Made by a program: the position numbers and the translations under genes. Below the pieces are notes generated by a model. That model was given only the letters and a program-made list of their open reading frames with translations, was not told the DNA's origin and searched no databases. A DNA stretch of 64,000 nucleotides from RQOF01 sp964461135 (GTDB taxonomy: Bacteria > Calditrichota > Calditrichia > RBG-13-44-9), in NCBI GenBank assembly GCA_964461135.1, contig CAYWTB010000013.1, positions 17,620 to 81,619 of the forward strand, read 5' to 3'. Positions 27,608 to 37,507 of this stretch are shown here, one piece after another (positions within the stretch are counted from its first letter, which is position 1; each line of letters opens with the position of its first letter).

Positions 27608-30553
27608 GTGATTCACTTCTATTTCCATAATGCCGCATTACGATATTTTACTCTGAAATTTTGTGTTATCGGATTAATTCTGATTCCATTAATATCTGTG
27701 CGGGCACAACTTATAATGGATGAGTCATTTGAAAACTACTCACCCGGTTCGCTCCATAACCAGGGTAATTGGACCGTTAGCAGCGGTTATGTAGCCGTCT
27801 CGGGGGATTCGTTCCATGTTAGAAACGGTTTGCAGGGTGCACACTTCCTGGCATCCCAGCAAACACTTGTAACAAACAACACTTCTTTTGGAGGGTCTGA
27901 ACCGGGTGTTACCGGGATTGTCTATGTAGATGTATGGATACGGATTTTCTCCATTTCTGATAAATATTTTGCATTGAGTGGTTATGATCTATATGGGACC
28001 AGTCAAAAAAGGTCCTTTGTATTTGAATTTAATGCTCCATCAGGGATCCAGGGTGATTTCCAAATTTATGACGGATCATCCAAGTTGATCATGGGTCAGT
28101 ATCAGATAGGTGAGTGGGTAAGAATCAGCGCAAAGGTTGACTATGATCGATCAGTTTACCAGGTGGTTTACAATGGTAAATCAGCAGTTACGGCGAATTT
28201 TCGTGAGAATTACACTCCAACTGCCAGTGGAACTCGTCAGGCCGGAATCAAGGAATATCATCAGCTTCGGATTAATCTTGGATATGATGGTGCCGTCGGG
28301 AGTGTGAATGCAGCTATTGATGATATTTATGTCGGAACCGATTCAATTCCCGGTATAATATTCGATGATCCGCTGATTACTTATACCCTTAGCATTGAGC
28401 AACCATGTATTGGAGCTATTTCGGTTGATCCCGATTTACCTGAATATCCAGAAAACACCCAGCTAACTGCAACCTTAACCATCCCATCCGGTTATGTAAA
28501 TCTGGGCTGGACAGGAGATTTGTCCGGAACGGACTTAATAAAATCTTTCAGCATCACCCATGATATGATCATTGGTGCAGAAGTGGGAATTGATTCTACC
28601 AATCCTCCACTACAATTTACAGTAACCGTAACTCAACCGGCTTTCGGTGCAATCTCACTGGATCCACCGGGAGGAAATTATTATCAGTACACTACAGTAA
28701 CTGCTATTCTTGGCCTTCCGGCCGGGTATATCAATGCCGGCTGGACGGGTGATCTGAGTGGAACCGAAAACGAAAAAACCTTCGAAGTATTGAATGATAT
28801 GACTATCGGTGCGATTGTAATTCCTGATACATTACCTCCGACTGTTTATACGGTTTCCACCTCAACAGAATTCAGGAACTGTTGTGATGGAAGCAATCTG
28901 CGTGCAGGTGATATAGTCGAAGTAAGGAATGGTACTTATGATACGGGTGGTATAACAGTTGAGTCGTCCGGAACCGTCGACAGATATATCATAATACGGG
29001 CCCAGAATGTGGGAGGTGCAATTCTCAATGGGCAGAGTAATTTTATTTTCCGAAATTCTTCATATGTTCAGCTGGAAGGGTTTGATTTCCGGTCTTCAGT
29101 TTATACGGCCGTGAAACTTGAAGCATGTACCAATATCAGGATAACCCGGAATATTTTCAATCTGGTTGAAACAGCCGGTCAAAACGGTAAGTGGGTATAT
29201 ATCGGTGGCATTTGGAATAATGTGAATGCACCGAGCCATCATAATCAAATCGATCATAATTTATTTGAAAATAAACATGAACTTGGAAATTTTATCACCA
29301 TTGATGGACAACATGATCCTGTAAATCAGGTATCCCAGTACGATCGAATCGACTATAACCATTTCAGAAATATAGGCCCCCGGGCAGTGAATGAAATGGA
29401 GGCTGTTAGGATCGGAGTAAGTGATCTATCTCTTTCCAGTGGATTTACGATTATCGAATATAATTTATTTGAAGACTGTGATGGCGATCCTGAAATTATC
29501 TCCATTAAATCCTGTGATGACACTATTCGCTATAACACCTTAAAAAAATGCCAGGGTACGCTGTGTCTGAGGAGTGGAAACCGCAATACCGTGGAAGGAA
29601 ATTTTTTTCTCGGAATAGGAAAAACTGGTACTGGTGGAATACGGTTATATGGGAATGATCACCAAATATTTAATAATTATTTTGAAGGATTAACCGGAAG
29701 CACCTGGGATGCAGTCCTTACCCTTACCAATGGAGATTACGACGGGGAAAATAGCGGAGGTCTAACCAGTCATTGGCGTATAAAAAGAGCCAAAATTATG
29801 TTCAATACACTGGCGGGTAATGCCCATAATATTGAAATCGGTTATACAAATTCAGGTGACTACACCCAACCTCCCCGTGATGTGATAATGGCCAACAACC
29901 TGGTGACAGGAACGGAAAATCAGCTTGTTAATATCATATCTCAACCCTTGAATATGACCTGGCTTTCCAATATACTTTTCCCCCAGGGCACAGCAAGTAC
30001 AGGAATTCCCGTGACACCATTTCAGATAATTGTGACTGATCCACAACTAATCTATTCAGATTCATTGTGGCGATTGCAACCAGGAAGTCCAGCTATTGAT
30101 TCTGCCAGGGGAAATTTCCCTCTGGTGGTGATGGACATGGATGGACAGCATAGAGCACAATTGAAAGATATCGGTGCAGATGAATATTCGAGCGAATCAA
30201 TTATACACCGACCCCTCACTGCAAATGATGTAGGACCTTTCGCCGGATCTGTCACCAATATAATAGATACAGAGATAAGTGAACCCAAAACATTTCCGGA
30301 TAATTATAAAATACTTTCAGTATATCCCAATCCTTTCAATGCAACTCAACGAATTTACGTGAAGCAACCGGAATCGGCAACAACCAGACTGATGATATTT
30401 GATTTAACCGGTAAGCGTATCGCTACAGAAATAAAGAGGCTTGCGCCGGGTATGTATCAATGGAATGCCGTGAATCTGGCCACCGGAACTTATTTTATAA
30501 TTCTCAGAGGAGAAAAAATATACGATGTCCGAAAAGTAATACTGTTGAAATGA
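27608..30553 (+). CDS. PL6 alginate lyase with lectin-like and InlB-repeat modules, T9SS-exported
   Basis: A 981-residue modular protein. Signal peptide (about 1-33), a jelly-roll or LamG-like module (about 35-250), two divergent InlB B-repeats (about 255-410, each with an NxGWTGDLSGT core), a PL6 right-handed beta-helix (about 412-830) and a C-terminal T9SS sorting domain (about 905-981, VYPNPFNATQ). The PL6 catalytic pair is Lys634 (EIISIKSC) and Arg655 (LRSGNR), 21 residues apart exactly as Lys220/Arg241 in AlyGC. It cleaves alginate (or chondroitin B-type) uronic linkages at the cell surface. Start is a GTG with a weak ribosome site. The 227-bp spacer before it has no recognisable element. 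Confidence 0.85.
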   Translation: MIHFYFHNAALRYFTLKFCVIGLILIPLISVRAQLIMDESFENYSPGSLHNQGNWTVSSGYVAVSGDSFHVRNGLQGAHFLASQQTLVTNNTSFGGSEPGVTGIVYVDVWIRIFSISDKYFALSGYDLYGTSQKRSFVFEFNAPSGIQGDFQIYDGSSKLIMGQYQIGEWVRISAKVDYDRSVYQVVYNGKSAVTANFRENYTPTASGTRQAGIKEYHQLRINLGYDGAVGSVNAAIDDIYVGTDSIPGIIFDDPLITYTLSIEQPCIGAISVDPDLPEYPENTQLTATLTIPSGYVNLGWTGDLSGTDLIKSFSITHDMIIGAEVGIDSTNPPLQFTVTVTQPAFGAISLDPPGGNYYQYTTVTAILGLPAGYINAGWTGDLSGTENEKTFEVLNDMTIGAIVIPDTLPPTVYTVSTSTEFRNCCDGSNLRAGDIVEVRNGTYDTGGITVESSGTVDRYIIIRAQNVGGAILNGQSNFIFRNSSYVQLEGFDFRSSVYTAVKLEACTNIRITRNIFNLVETAGQNGKWVYIGGIWNNVNAPSHHNQIDHNLFENKHELGNFITIDGQHDPVNQVSQYDRIDYNHFRNIGPRAVNEMEAVRIGVSDLSLSSGFTIIEYNLFEDCDGDPEIISIKSCDDTIRYNTLKKCQGTLCLRSGNRNTVEGNFFLGIGKTGTGGIRLYGNDHQIFNNYFEGLTGSTWDAVLTLTNGDYDGENSGGLTSHWRIKRAKIMFNTLAGNAHNIEIGYTNSGDYTQPPRDVIMANNLVTGTENQLVNIISQPLNMTWLSNILFPQGTASTGIPVTPFQIIVTDPQLIYSDSLWRLQPGSPAIDSARGNFPLVVMDMDGQHRAQLKDIGADEYSSESIIHRPLTANDVGPFAGSVTNIIDTEISEPKTFPDNYKILSVYPNPFNATQRIYVKQPESATTRLMIFDLTGKRIATEIKRLAPGMYQWNAVNLATGTYFIILRGEKIYDVRKVILLK

Positions 30554-30776
30554 GATAATCATGATATGGGAGTTACGATTCAGAAATCAACTGTCTGTAT
30601 CCGTTTGCTTACTTTATTAAGCAGGTACATGGATAGTCTCACATCAGGAAAGGAAACTGTTTGTTTATCCGACACAGATAAAATGAGGACTTAAAAGAAA
30701 AAAGTGATAACAATTATAGGTTTTATTTAACCACCAATTAATTTTTAAAATTTTTACATAACTCTTGGAGGTAATT

Positions 30777-33700
30777 ATGAACATCAAGCTAAAACATTTC
30801 TTGAGTGCCTTTGTGGTCATTCTGATTGGTCTGATGACAATTCAGGCACAAACGATTCACTACATTACTGCAGGGGATGGCACCCTGGAGACTGCTATTG
30901 CAGCGGCTGCCAGTGGAGATATTATTGAACTGGTTGATAGTGGGGGACTTTATGCTCATTCCTCCAGCGATTATATGGTAATTGATAAGACATTGATCAT
31001 CCGTGCAGCGACAGGCCTGGCTGATCAACCGATCATTAAAATTACTAAAGATCCTATCAGCAGCGCCCGTATTTTTGAGATTCGTGCGGGTGGAAATCTC
31101 ACACTAAAAGGCTTGGAAATGGATTGCCGTGGACCGGATGGTGTAACCCTTTGGGCAAAAAATGCGATACGGTCACAGGATGTGGCCGATACCAGCGGTA
31201 CCTTTCATTTCACGCTGATAGTGGATGACTGTTATATGCACCACTCGTTAGAGGCCATGGTTAAAATGCACCGGTACACCATCGGGGATACTATTCGATT
31301 CACTAATTGTATTTTTGATGAGGCTTATAATGAAGCCGTTCTTTTCAGGGAGAGTTCATCAAATCTTGGCCCGGATATTCGTTTTGCTGAATTTACTAAT
31401 TGTACATTCTCCAGGATCGGACGTGAAGCCCTTTATGCGGAATTTAGTAATCCAGTGATTCGTTTCAATCACTGTACATTTGATTCCATAAGCTGGCGTG
31501 AGAATAAGCGAATCATCTATCCGACCAATATTACCGATGTCGAGATAAAAAACTGCATTTTTTCCAATCAGCTCGGTACTAATACTCAAAGTATAGCACT
31601 TTATGGGAATTCAACAATTTCATACAGCGACACATTCAATGTGGCCAGTGTTTCCCTGCGGGATGCATCTACAATAGGTGCCGGTATGCTGGATGTTGAT
31701 CCGCTTTATACTGATCCTGTCAATGATGATTATACCCTGCAGCCTAATTCTCCGGTGCTGGGTATGGCTGATGATGGATATGCCATGGGTGACCTGAGGT
31801 GGGATCCGAATTACGGGATGCCGGTAGTTATTCCTGTGGCTGCAGGTGATGGAACACTACAGGCTGCGGTGACATCGGCCAGTGAAGGAGATACGCTTGA
31901 ATTGATCAGCAGCGGTGGGGTATATCGAAATTCTACATCCGATTATATTGTTATTGACAAAACTTTGATCATTCGTGCACGAACGGGTCTGGCACAGATG
32001 CCAATAATTCGGAATACCAACATCTCCGCCAGCAGTGCCAGGTTATTTGAAATCCGGGCCGGAGGGAATCTCACATTGAAAGGTCTGGATCTGGACTGCC
32101 GTGCAGCAAATGGTGGTGATGCTCATGCCAAAAATGCGATCCGCTCCCAGGATGTTGCCGATACCACTGGTGCCTTCCATTTCAAACTGTTTGTAATGGA
32201 TTGTAAACTTCACAACTCAAAGGAAGCTCTGGTTAAGGCACATCGCTTTACCATCGGAGACACGCTGGTCTTTGAGAACTGTATATTTGACGAGGCTTAT
32301 AATGAGGCAATACTGTTCCGGGAGAGCACCTCTAATCTCGGTCCGGACATCCGTTACACCCGGATAGAGAATTGTACCTTCACTAAAATCGGTCGTGAAG
32401 CTCTGTATATCGAATACAGCGATCCTGTGGTGCAAATCAATCACTGTACCTTTGATTCGGTGAGTTACCGTGAAGATAAACGGATAATCTATCCCCGAAA
32501 TGTGAATGATGTACAGATAAAAAACTGTATTTTTACCAACCAGGGAGGAACCAATACCCAATCTCTGGCATTATACGGTACCTCAACCATTGATTATTGT
32601 GATCTGTTCAATGTTACCGCAGTAAGTCTTAACGGAAGTGCGGCCAGCGGGGACAGTCTCTTTAATTTTGATCCTCTTTATAATGATCCCTCCTCGTATG
32701 ATTATCGCTTGGCGCTTGCTTCCCCGGCAAGAGACCGTGCTGATGACGGGCAGGCTTTGGGAGATTTACGCTGGGAAATCCTGCCAACTCAATATTATTT
32801 AAATCTGGTAACTGTGGGACGGGGAATTGTGACCCTGGATCCCGCCGGAGGTGTGTATGATCCCGGAACTGTGGTAACCATGACCGCAATCCCTGACTTC
32901 GGATGGGAATTTAGCCAATGGACGGGGAATGTTTTTCCACCAAATGCCAATCCAGTTAACATCACCATGAATGCTACCGAGACTGTTACCTGTACCTTTA
33001 CCAGCCTCGCTCCCCAGGTGGTACTGACCGTCGACACCCTCGGTTTGGGTCATGTGGAACTTGATCCCGAACCGTCTAATGGGACTTACGATCAGGGAAC
33101 CCTGGTAACGCTTACGGCGGTTCCTCAGACTAACTGGACATTTGTTCAATGGGAAGGTGATCTTACTGGATCAACCAATCCCATTACGGCCGCAATTGAT
33201 TCAAATATGCATGTTACGGCTAGATTTGCCAGTATCTTCACTCAATATGAACTGACTGTCAATGTGGACGGTCAAGGAAACGTTACCCTTACTCCAGAAC
33301 CCATTCTGGGAACCTACGATTCCAGTACTGTGGTGAGCTTACTAGCCGAACCAAGCCTGGGATGGGAATTTAGCGGATGGTCTGGAGACTTAACTGGTAC
33401 AGTAAATCCGGATACGGTAGTTATGGATTCAAACCTTACAGTTACTGCAACCTTTTCAGAAATCGTTTTTCCGGGGCATGCCCTGGAGATTGATACGACC
33501 TGGGATTTGTGGGATGCCGTCGAGTTTGCCAACAATAACAGTTATGTTGACAGCATCATTCTGATTACCGATGCTGGTTTATATGCGTGTAAAAGTACAC
33601 ATGATATGGCAGTAAGATCTCCCCTGACCATTATTGCAGATACCGGTCTGGTTCAAAAACCGGTTATAATTAACATGGATCCATCTGCCAGCAGTGATGA

Positions 33701-34796
33701 TATTTTCCGGGTATTTGATGATTTTACCCTCAAGGGTGTGATCCTGGACGGCGGCCATCCACTCACCTATGGACCTAAATATGCCATACGTTTACGGCAC
33801 TATGACAATAGTGATTCGGTAAAAGTGGGAACCAATGTTACGGTTATGGATTGCGAGTTCAGAGATTTCTTCCAGAATAAGATCCTGACTAATGATGGAC
33901 ATGTCTTTAAAATTGATGTCTGGGTTCTAGCCGGGACCATTAAATTTGAAAATTGTACTTTTGTGCGGACCGGGTATGAAGCGATCAGGATTTCTGATCT
34001 AGAAAAATGGCCGAGCTCGAAAACACTGGATTCTCTGATTGTCCGGAATTGTACTTTCGTTGACATTGATGCGGAATGTATTCGTTACTATTCGGATCTT
34101 GATCCTGCCACACCGGATGCACCGGTTATCGTCGAACACTTAACTGTGGACAATTCAGCAACCAGGATCATGTTCCTAAAGAACAGTGGCGGCGCTATTG
34201 TCCGTGATATTATTATTTCCAACAGCCGTCTTTCAGGTCATGGACGGGATAGTGATTTACTGGATGCCCAGGGAAACACCGGTGTTCCAAGCTTCGTGAG
34301 CCATATCGATACATTCCAGGTATTGCCAGTCCCGATTTTATCTTCTGATGGACAGGTGGATACCACGACAATATATGGCTTCGATCCGCTTTACCGAGAT
34401 CGGGCCAATCTGGATTTCACGCTGTTGGCGGGTTCTCCTGCTTACGGAAAAGCGCATGATGGTACTGCTCTGGGTGACCTCCGTTGGGTGGATCCCACAG
34501 TGGGTATTGCTCTTCCGACCGAACTCATTCCGACTGAATACAAATTAGAGCAGAATTATCCTAATCCCTTTAATCCCTCTACTACCATCGAGTTTGCTAT
34601 TAAAGAACCGGGATTGACCACTTTAAAGGTTTATGATATCCTTGGAAGGCTGGTAATTACACTGGTCAATGGGCAAATGCAAGCTGGTTATTATAAAGTG
34701 GCTTTCCATGATCCGAAACTGGCAACCGGCATTTACTTTTGTCATCTGAAATCAGGAAAATTCGAATCGATAAAGAAAATGTTACTGGTGAAGTAA
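30777..34796 (+). CDS. Giant surface protein with three beta-helix modules, T9SS-exported
   Basis: 1339 residues from the ATG after TTGGAGGT. Signal peptide (1-26), two tandem homologous beta-helix modules (about 27-345 and 348-665), three InlB B-repeats (about 668-900, WxFxxWxGDLTGxxNP cores), a third, more distant module (about 905-1240) and a T9SS tail (QNYPNPFNPST). The first two modules share IDKTLIIRA, FEIRAGGNLTLKGL, KNAIRSQDVADT and the ending DGxALGDLRW. The fold and the ending resemble the DUF4957/DUF5123 chondroitinase-B-like helices found in alginate loci. I see no PL6 Lys/Arg pair, so glycan binding is as likely as catalysis. Confidence 0.75.
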   Translation: MNIKLKHFLSAFVVILIGLMTIQAQTIHYITAGDGTLETAIAAAASGDIIELVDSGGLYAHSSSDYMVIDKTLIIRAATGLADQPIIKITKDPISSARIFEIRAGGNLTLKGLEMDCRGPDGVTLWAKNAIRSQDVADTSGTFHFTLIVDDCYMHHSLEAMVKMHRYTIGDTIRFTNCIFDEAYNEAVLFRESSSNLGPDIRFAEFTNCTFSRIGREALYAEFSNPVIRFNHCTFDSISWRENKRIIYPTNITDVEIKNCIFSNQLGTNTQSIALYGNSTISYSDTFNVASVSLRDASTIGAGMLDVDPLYTDPVNDDYTLQPNSPVLGMADDGYAMGDLRWDPNYGMPVVIPVAAGDGTLQAAVTSASEGDTLELISSGGVYRNSTSDYIVIDKTLIIRARTGLAQMPIIRNTNISASSARLFEIRAGGNLTLKGLDLDCRAANGGDAHAKNAIRSQDVADTTGAFHFKLFVMDCKLHNSKEALVKAHRFTIGDTLVFENCIFDEAYNEAILFRESTSNLGPDIRYTRIENCTFTKIGREALYIEYSDPVVQINHCTFDSVSYREDKRIIYPRNVNDVQIKNCIFTNQGGTNTQSLALYGTSTIDYCDLFNVTAVSLNGSAASGDSLFNFDPLYNDPSSYDYRLALASPARDRADDGQALGDLRWEILPTQYYLNLVTVGRGIVTLDPAGGVYDPGTVVTMTAIPDFGWEFSQWTGNVFPPNANPVNITMNATETVTCTFTSLAPQVVLTVDTLGLGHVELDPEPSNGTYDQGTLVTLTAVPQTNWTFVQWEGDLTGSTNPITAAIDSNMHVTARFASIFTQYELTVNVDGQGNVTLTPEPILGTYDSSTVVSLLAEPSLGWEFSGWSGDLTGTVNPDTVVMDSNLTVTATFSEIVFPGHALEIDTTWDLWDAVEFANNNSYVDSIILITDAGLYACKSTHDMAVRSPLTIIADTGLVQKPVIINMDPSASSDDIFRVFDDFTLKGVILDGGHPLTYGPKYAIRLRHYDNSDSVKVGTNVTVMDCEFRDFFQNKILTNDGHVFKIDVWVLAGTIKFENCTFVRTGYEAIRISDLEKWPSSKTLDSLIVRNCTFVDIDAECIRYYSDLDPATPDAPVIVEHLTVDNSATRIMFLKNSGGAIVRDIIISNSRLSGHGRDSDLLDAQGNTGVPSFVSHIDTFQVLPVPILSSDGQVDTTTIYGFDPLYRDRANLDFTLLAGSPAYGKAHDGTALGDLRWVDPTVGIALPTELIPTEYKLEQNYPNPFNPSTTIEFAIKEPGLTTLKVYDILGRLVITLVNGQMQAGYYKVAFHDPKLATGIYFCHLKSGKFESIKKMLLVK

Positions 34797-34804
34797 ATCT
34801 TTTA

Positions 34805-34844
34805 CAGGGATTGCCGGCAGCCAAGGCAATGCTGGCAATCCCTG
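34805..34844 (+). terminator. Probable terminator hairpin after the 1339-residue gene
   Basis: CAGGGATTGCC pairs perfectly with GGCAATCCCTG (11 bp) around an 18-base loop that can fold further, followed by AGTTTATT. It would separate the giant beta-helix gene from the following lyase gene; the T tract is weak, so partial read-through is likely. Confidence 0.6.
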
Positions 34845-35007
34845 AGTTTATTGATGCTACTGTTCCAGAAGAAATATATCGAAGGATATTTGTCAATTGA
34901 AATTAAAGTTAACATTGTAGATTCAAAATGAAAAGAACTAACTGCCAATGCAGGTACATTTGTGGAAGAAGTTAAAAAGGGACGCAACTAAGAAGATTTG
35001 TTAAATT

Positions 35008-37356
35008 ATGTTTGGTTTCAATGGTTTTAAAATGCGGGGAATTAAGTTCCTCTTGATTTTTATTTCTCTGGTTGTCGTCACATTCCAAATTATGATTGCT
35101 CAGGAGCCAGAAAGGATTCCGGCAGACAGAATACTGGTTGAACAGGAATTGCTGGATTATCTAAAACGAGATATCCCGGAGTTATCAGATGTTTATACTG
35201 CTATTGAGAAAAATGACAGACAACGGGCATTACACCTGCTTGCAGCATACTTTAGAGTAAAAGCAGCTACGAGGTATTATTTTAACTGGAAACATTTTCC
35301 GATTCGTTTTAAAAATTACCAACAGATGTTTCCCGCAATGAAAAACGAACATCTAAAACTGTCTGAAGAACAGATGGCAACTTATGCTCCTGAAACTAAC
35401 TGGCAATTACCCTTCAAAAACCTTCTGGGACAGGATGTTACCGCATATGAATTAAGACATCTGGCGCGCCAGCAAAAATCTTTTAATATGGTTATGATGT
35501 ATTATTATTCCGGAGAAAATACTAAATATTTGGATTATTTCGTGCGTCAGGTTGCTGATTTGAACCGGGCGTTTTTGCAGAATAAGTATGATGATGCCGG
35601 AAACGGGATTTATGAATTATTTCGTGCAGGGAAAAGAATCCATAACTGGCTGTTTTGTTATAATGCATATCTGGCCAGTCCGAATTTTGATGAACAAAAG
35701 CAATTGCTTCTGGTAAGAACCTTCTTGCATCATGGTGCTCAGTTGAAAAAGCGCACACAAAAAATTAGTTATGGAAATCATAATACCAAAGGACTGGCGG
35801 CATTGTTTGAAATTGCTTCACAATTTCCGGAATTTATAGGGACAGATCAATGGATAAAACAAGCCCTGGCCGGTGTGGAATGGCACCTGAAAAATGAGGT
35901 GAATCCCGATGGATTCCAGTTTGAAAGATCCGTTCATTATCATAAAACAGACATTGAAAATTATCTGCGGGTCTACAATCTCTCCAGGCGAAATAACCTA
36001 CCCTTGTCAGAAATATTTGTGATTCAATTCCGCAGAATGTTTGATGTGCTGGTTAAAATAGCTCAACCTGACAGGCTCTTGCCGGTTTTACAAGACGATA
36101 CGGATTCACCTTTTATGGAAAATAATACCATGGATGATGTGATGATGGTGGGAACCATTATTTTCCAGGATGGAACTTTCCGTTATTTTACCAATCATAA
36201 AATTTCAGCGGATTATTACTGGTTTTTCAATGAACATGAATTAAATATCTCTGGTGATATCAGACCAGAAATACCCGATCTCGGTTCTGTCTCTTTACCT
36301 GCCACCGGATATTATGTAATGAGGAATGGCTGGAATGAAAACGATTGTTATATGATTATCTCAGCCGGGTTATCAAAAAGGAAACCAGATCACCAGCAGG
36401 GGGAGATGTTGGGCATTGTGGCTTATGCCAAAGGTAATGAGATCCTGCCCAATTATCAGGTGAAATATAATCTTCCGGATTATCCTTTCTGGAAAAATTC
36501 CTGGGTGAAAAATGTAACCTTGGCAGATGGAATTCCACTGGGCCGTGGATGGACTCCAAACGAGGGTGGTTCAGGATTTGGAAAGTGGGCACATCTACCG
36601 CAACCCCGAATAATCTCCTGGGTTACCGATCTCCATTTCGATTACTTTTGTGGGTCCCATGATAGTTACGATTCATTAGGAATAAAATATTACCGTGAAG
36701 TTCTATTTATTAAAGATGGATTCTGGATTGTCAGAGATCATTTCAGCTCAAAAAGTCCCCGAATCTATCAGCAGATCTGGCAGGGTATTTATGACATATA
36801 CAACAATCACTTTATTCATAAATCCTGCGGATCAGAATCTATACTCGATATTTCCCAATTAACTACTAATTCATTGTCTATTCATCAGAAAATATTCCGG
36901 GACAAGGGGTGTACCTATTTTCAAACTGATCCAAAAACATTTTTTATTTTTACTACACTGGTGAATCCGCGTAAACTGAATATTCGGCCATTTTCGCAGA
37001 CTATGGGGTATACCGAACTTAAAGGAGGATGGAAAATGACCGTTGTTGAACCACAAAATGAATCACAAACAGATAAGGAGAAAATGGAACTCCGGACTGA
37101 TGCCAAAATAAGATTGGTTTCGAATTCCGGCAGGATTTTACTTCTCGACATGACTTTTCTTCAGTTTAATGGATTAACCCTTAATCTCAGAGACAGGGCG
37201 AGCCTGATGATTTCCAAAACTGACCAATCGTTGGAACTCTGGTATCTCGGTGTGGAGGAAAACAATATGCAATCGGAGGGGGTAAAGGATATGCCGGGTA
37301 CAATTAAAGCTGAAATAATAAGTCCTGGGCAATACATACTGGTTAAGGTAAAATAA
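35008..37356 (+). CDS. Heparinase II/III-family polysaccharide lyase
   Basis: A 782-residue exported protein (signal peptide to about residue 32). The N-terminal half is an (alpha/alpha) toroid with YGNHNTKGLAALFE and GFQFERSVHYHKTDIENY, which hold the Asn/His and Tyr residues of the family; the C-terminal half is a beta-sandwich with KPDHQQGEMLGI as its His site. This is the PL12/PL15/PL17/PL21/PL39 superfamily; I cannot choose between them from sequence alone. No T9SS tail. The likely role is exo- or endo-cleavage of uronate oligosaccharides in the periplasm. The start may be 35032 instead. Confidence 0.78.
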   Translation: MFGFNGFKMRGIKFLLIFISLVVVTFQIMIAQEPERIPADRILVEQELLDYLKRDIPELSDVYTAIEKNDRQRALHLLAAYFRVKAATRYYFNWKHFPIRFKNYQQMFPAMKNEHLKLSEEQMATYAPETNWQLPFKNLLGQDVTAYELRHLARQQKSFNMVMMYYYSGENTKYLDYFVRQVADLNRAFLQNKYDDAGNGIYELFRAGKRIHNWLFCYNAYLASPNFDEQKQLLLVRTFLHHGAQLKKRTQKISYGNHNTKGLAALFEIASQFPEFIGTDQWIKQALAGVEWHLKNEVNPDGFQFERSVHYHKTDIENYLRVYNLSRRNNLPLSEIFVIQFRRMFDVLVKIAQPDRLLPVLQDDTDSPFMENNTMDDVMMVGTIIFQDGTFRYFTNHKISADYYWFFNEHELNISGDIRPEIPDLGSVSLPATGYYVMRNGWNENDCYMIISAGLSKRKPDHQQGEMLGIVAYAKGNEILPNYQVKYNLPDYPFWKNSWVKNVTLADGIPLGRGWTPNEGGSGFGKWAHLPQPRIISWVTDLHFDYFCGSHDSYDSLGIKYYREVLFIKDGFWIVRDHFSSKSPRIYQQIWQGIYDIYNNHFIHKSCGSESILDISQLTTNSLSIHQKIFRDKGCTYFQTDPKTFFIFTTLVNPRKLNIRPFSQTMGYTELKGGWKMTVVEPQNESQTDKEKMELRTDAKIRLVSNSGRILLLDMTFLQFNGLTLNLRDRASLMISKTDQSLELWYLGVEENNMQSEGVKDMPGTIKAEIISPGQYILVKVK

Positions 37357-37425
37357 ACGGATGATAAATAAAAAATGCTTGACAAAAATATTTATCAAAT
37401 CCTATTTTCTTCTTATAAGATATAA

Positions 37426-37437
37426 TATGTATGACAA
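37426..37437 (-). promoter_or_regulatory. Candidate GntR operator before the TonB receptor gene
   Basis: On the minus strand TTGTCATACATA, identical to 21841-21852. It overlaps the end of a TATAAT at 37421-37426 and lies about 70 bp before the receptor ATG. Binding here would block transcription of the receptor cassette. Confidence 0.5.
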
Positions 37438-37507
37438 ATATATTTTTTCCGTCTAATCAGGAATGTTATCAACAATATCAGAAAATGTTTTTATTCAGGA
37501 GAAATTT

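Noticed and set aside
30840..32790. Tandem repeat of modules 1 and 2 as a recent DNA duplication or assembly artefact
   Set aside because: The two copies differ at many bases throughout, so it is an old duplication within the gene.
37379..37408. TTGACA and TATTTT with an 18-bp spacer as a sigma-70 promoter
   Set aside because: The -10 match is poor, and in this AT-rich stretch a TATAAT at 37421 competes. Not strong enough to list as a promoter.
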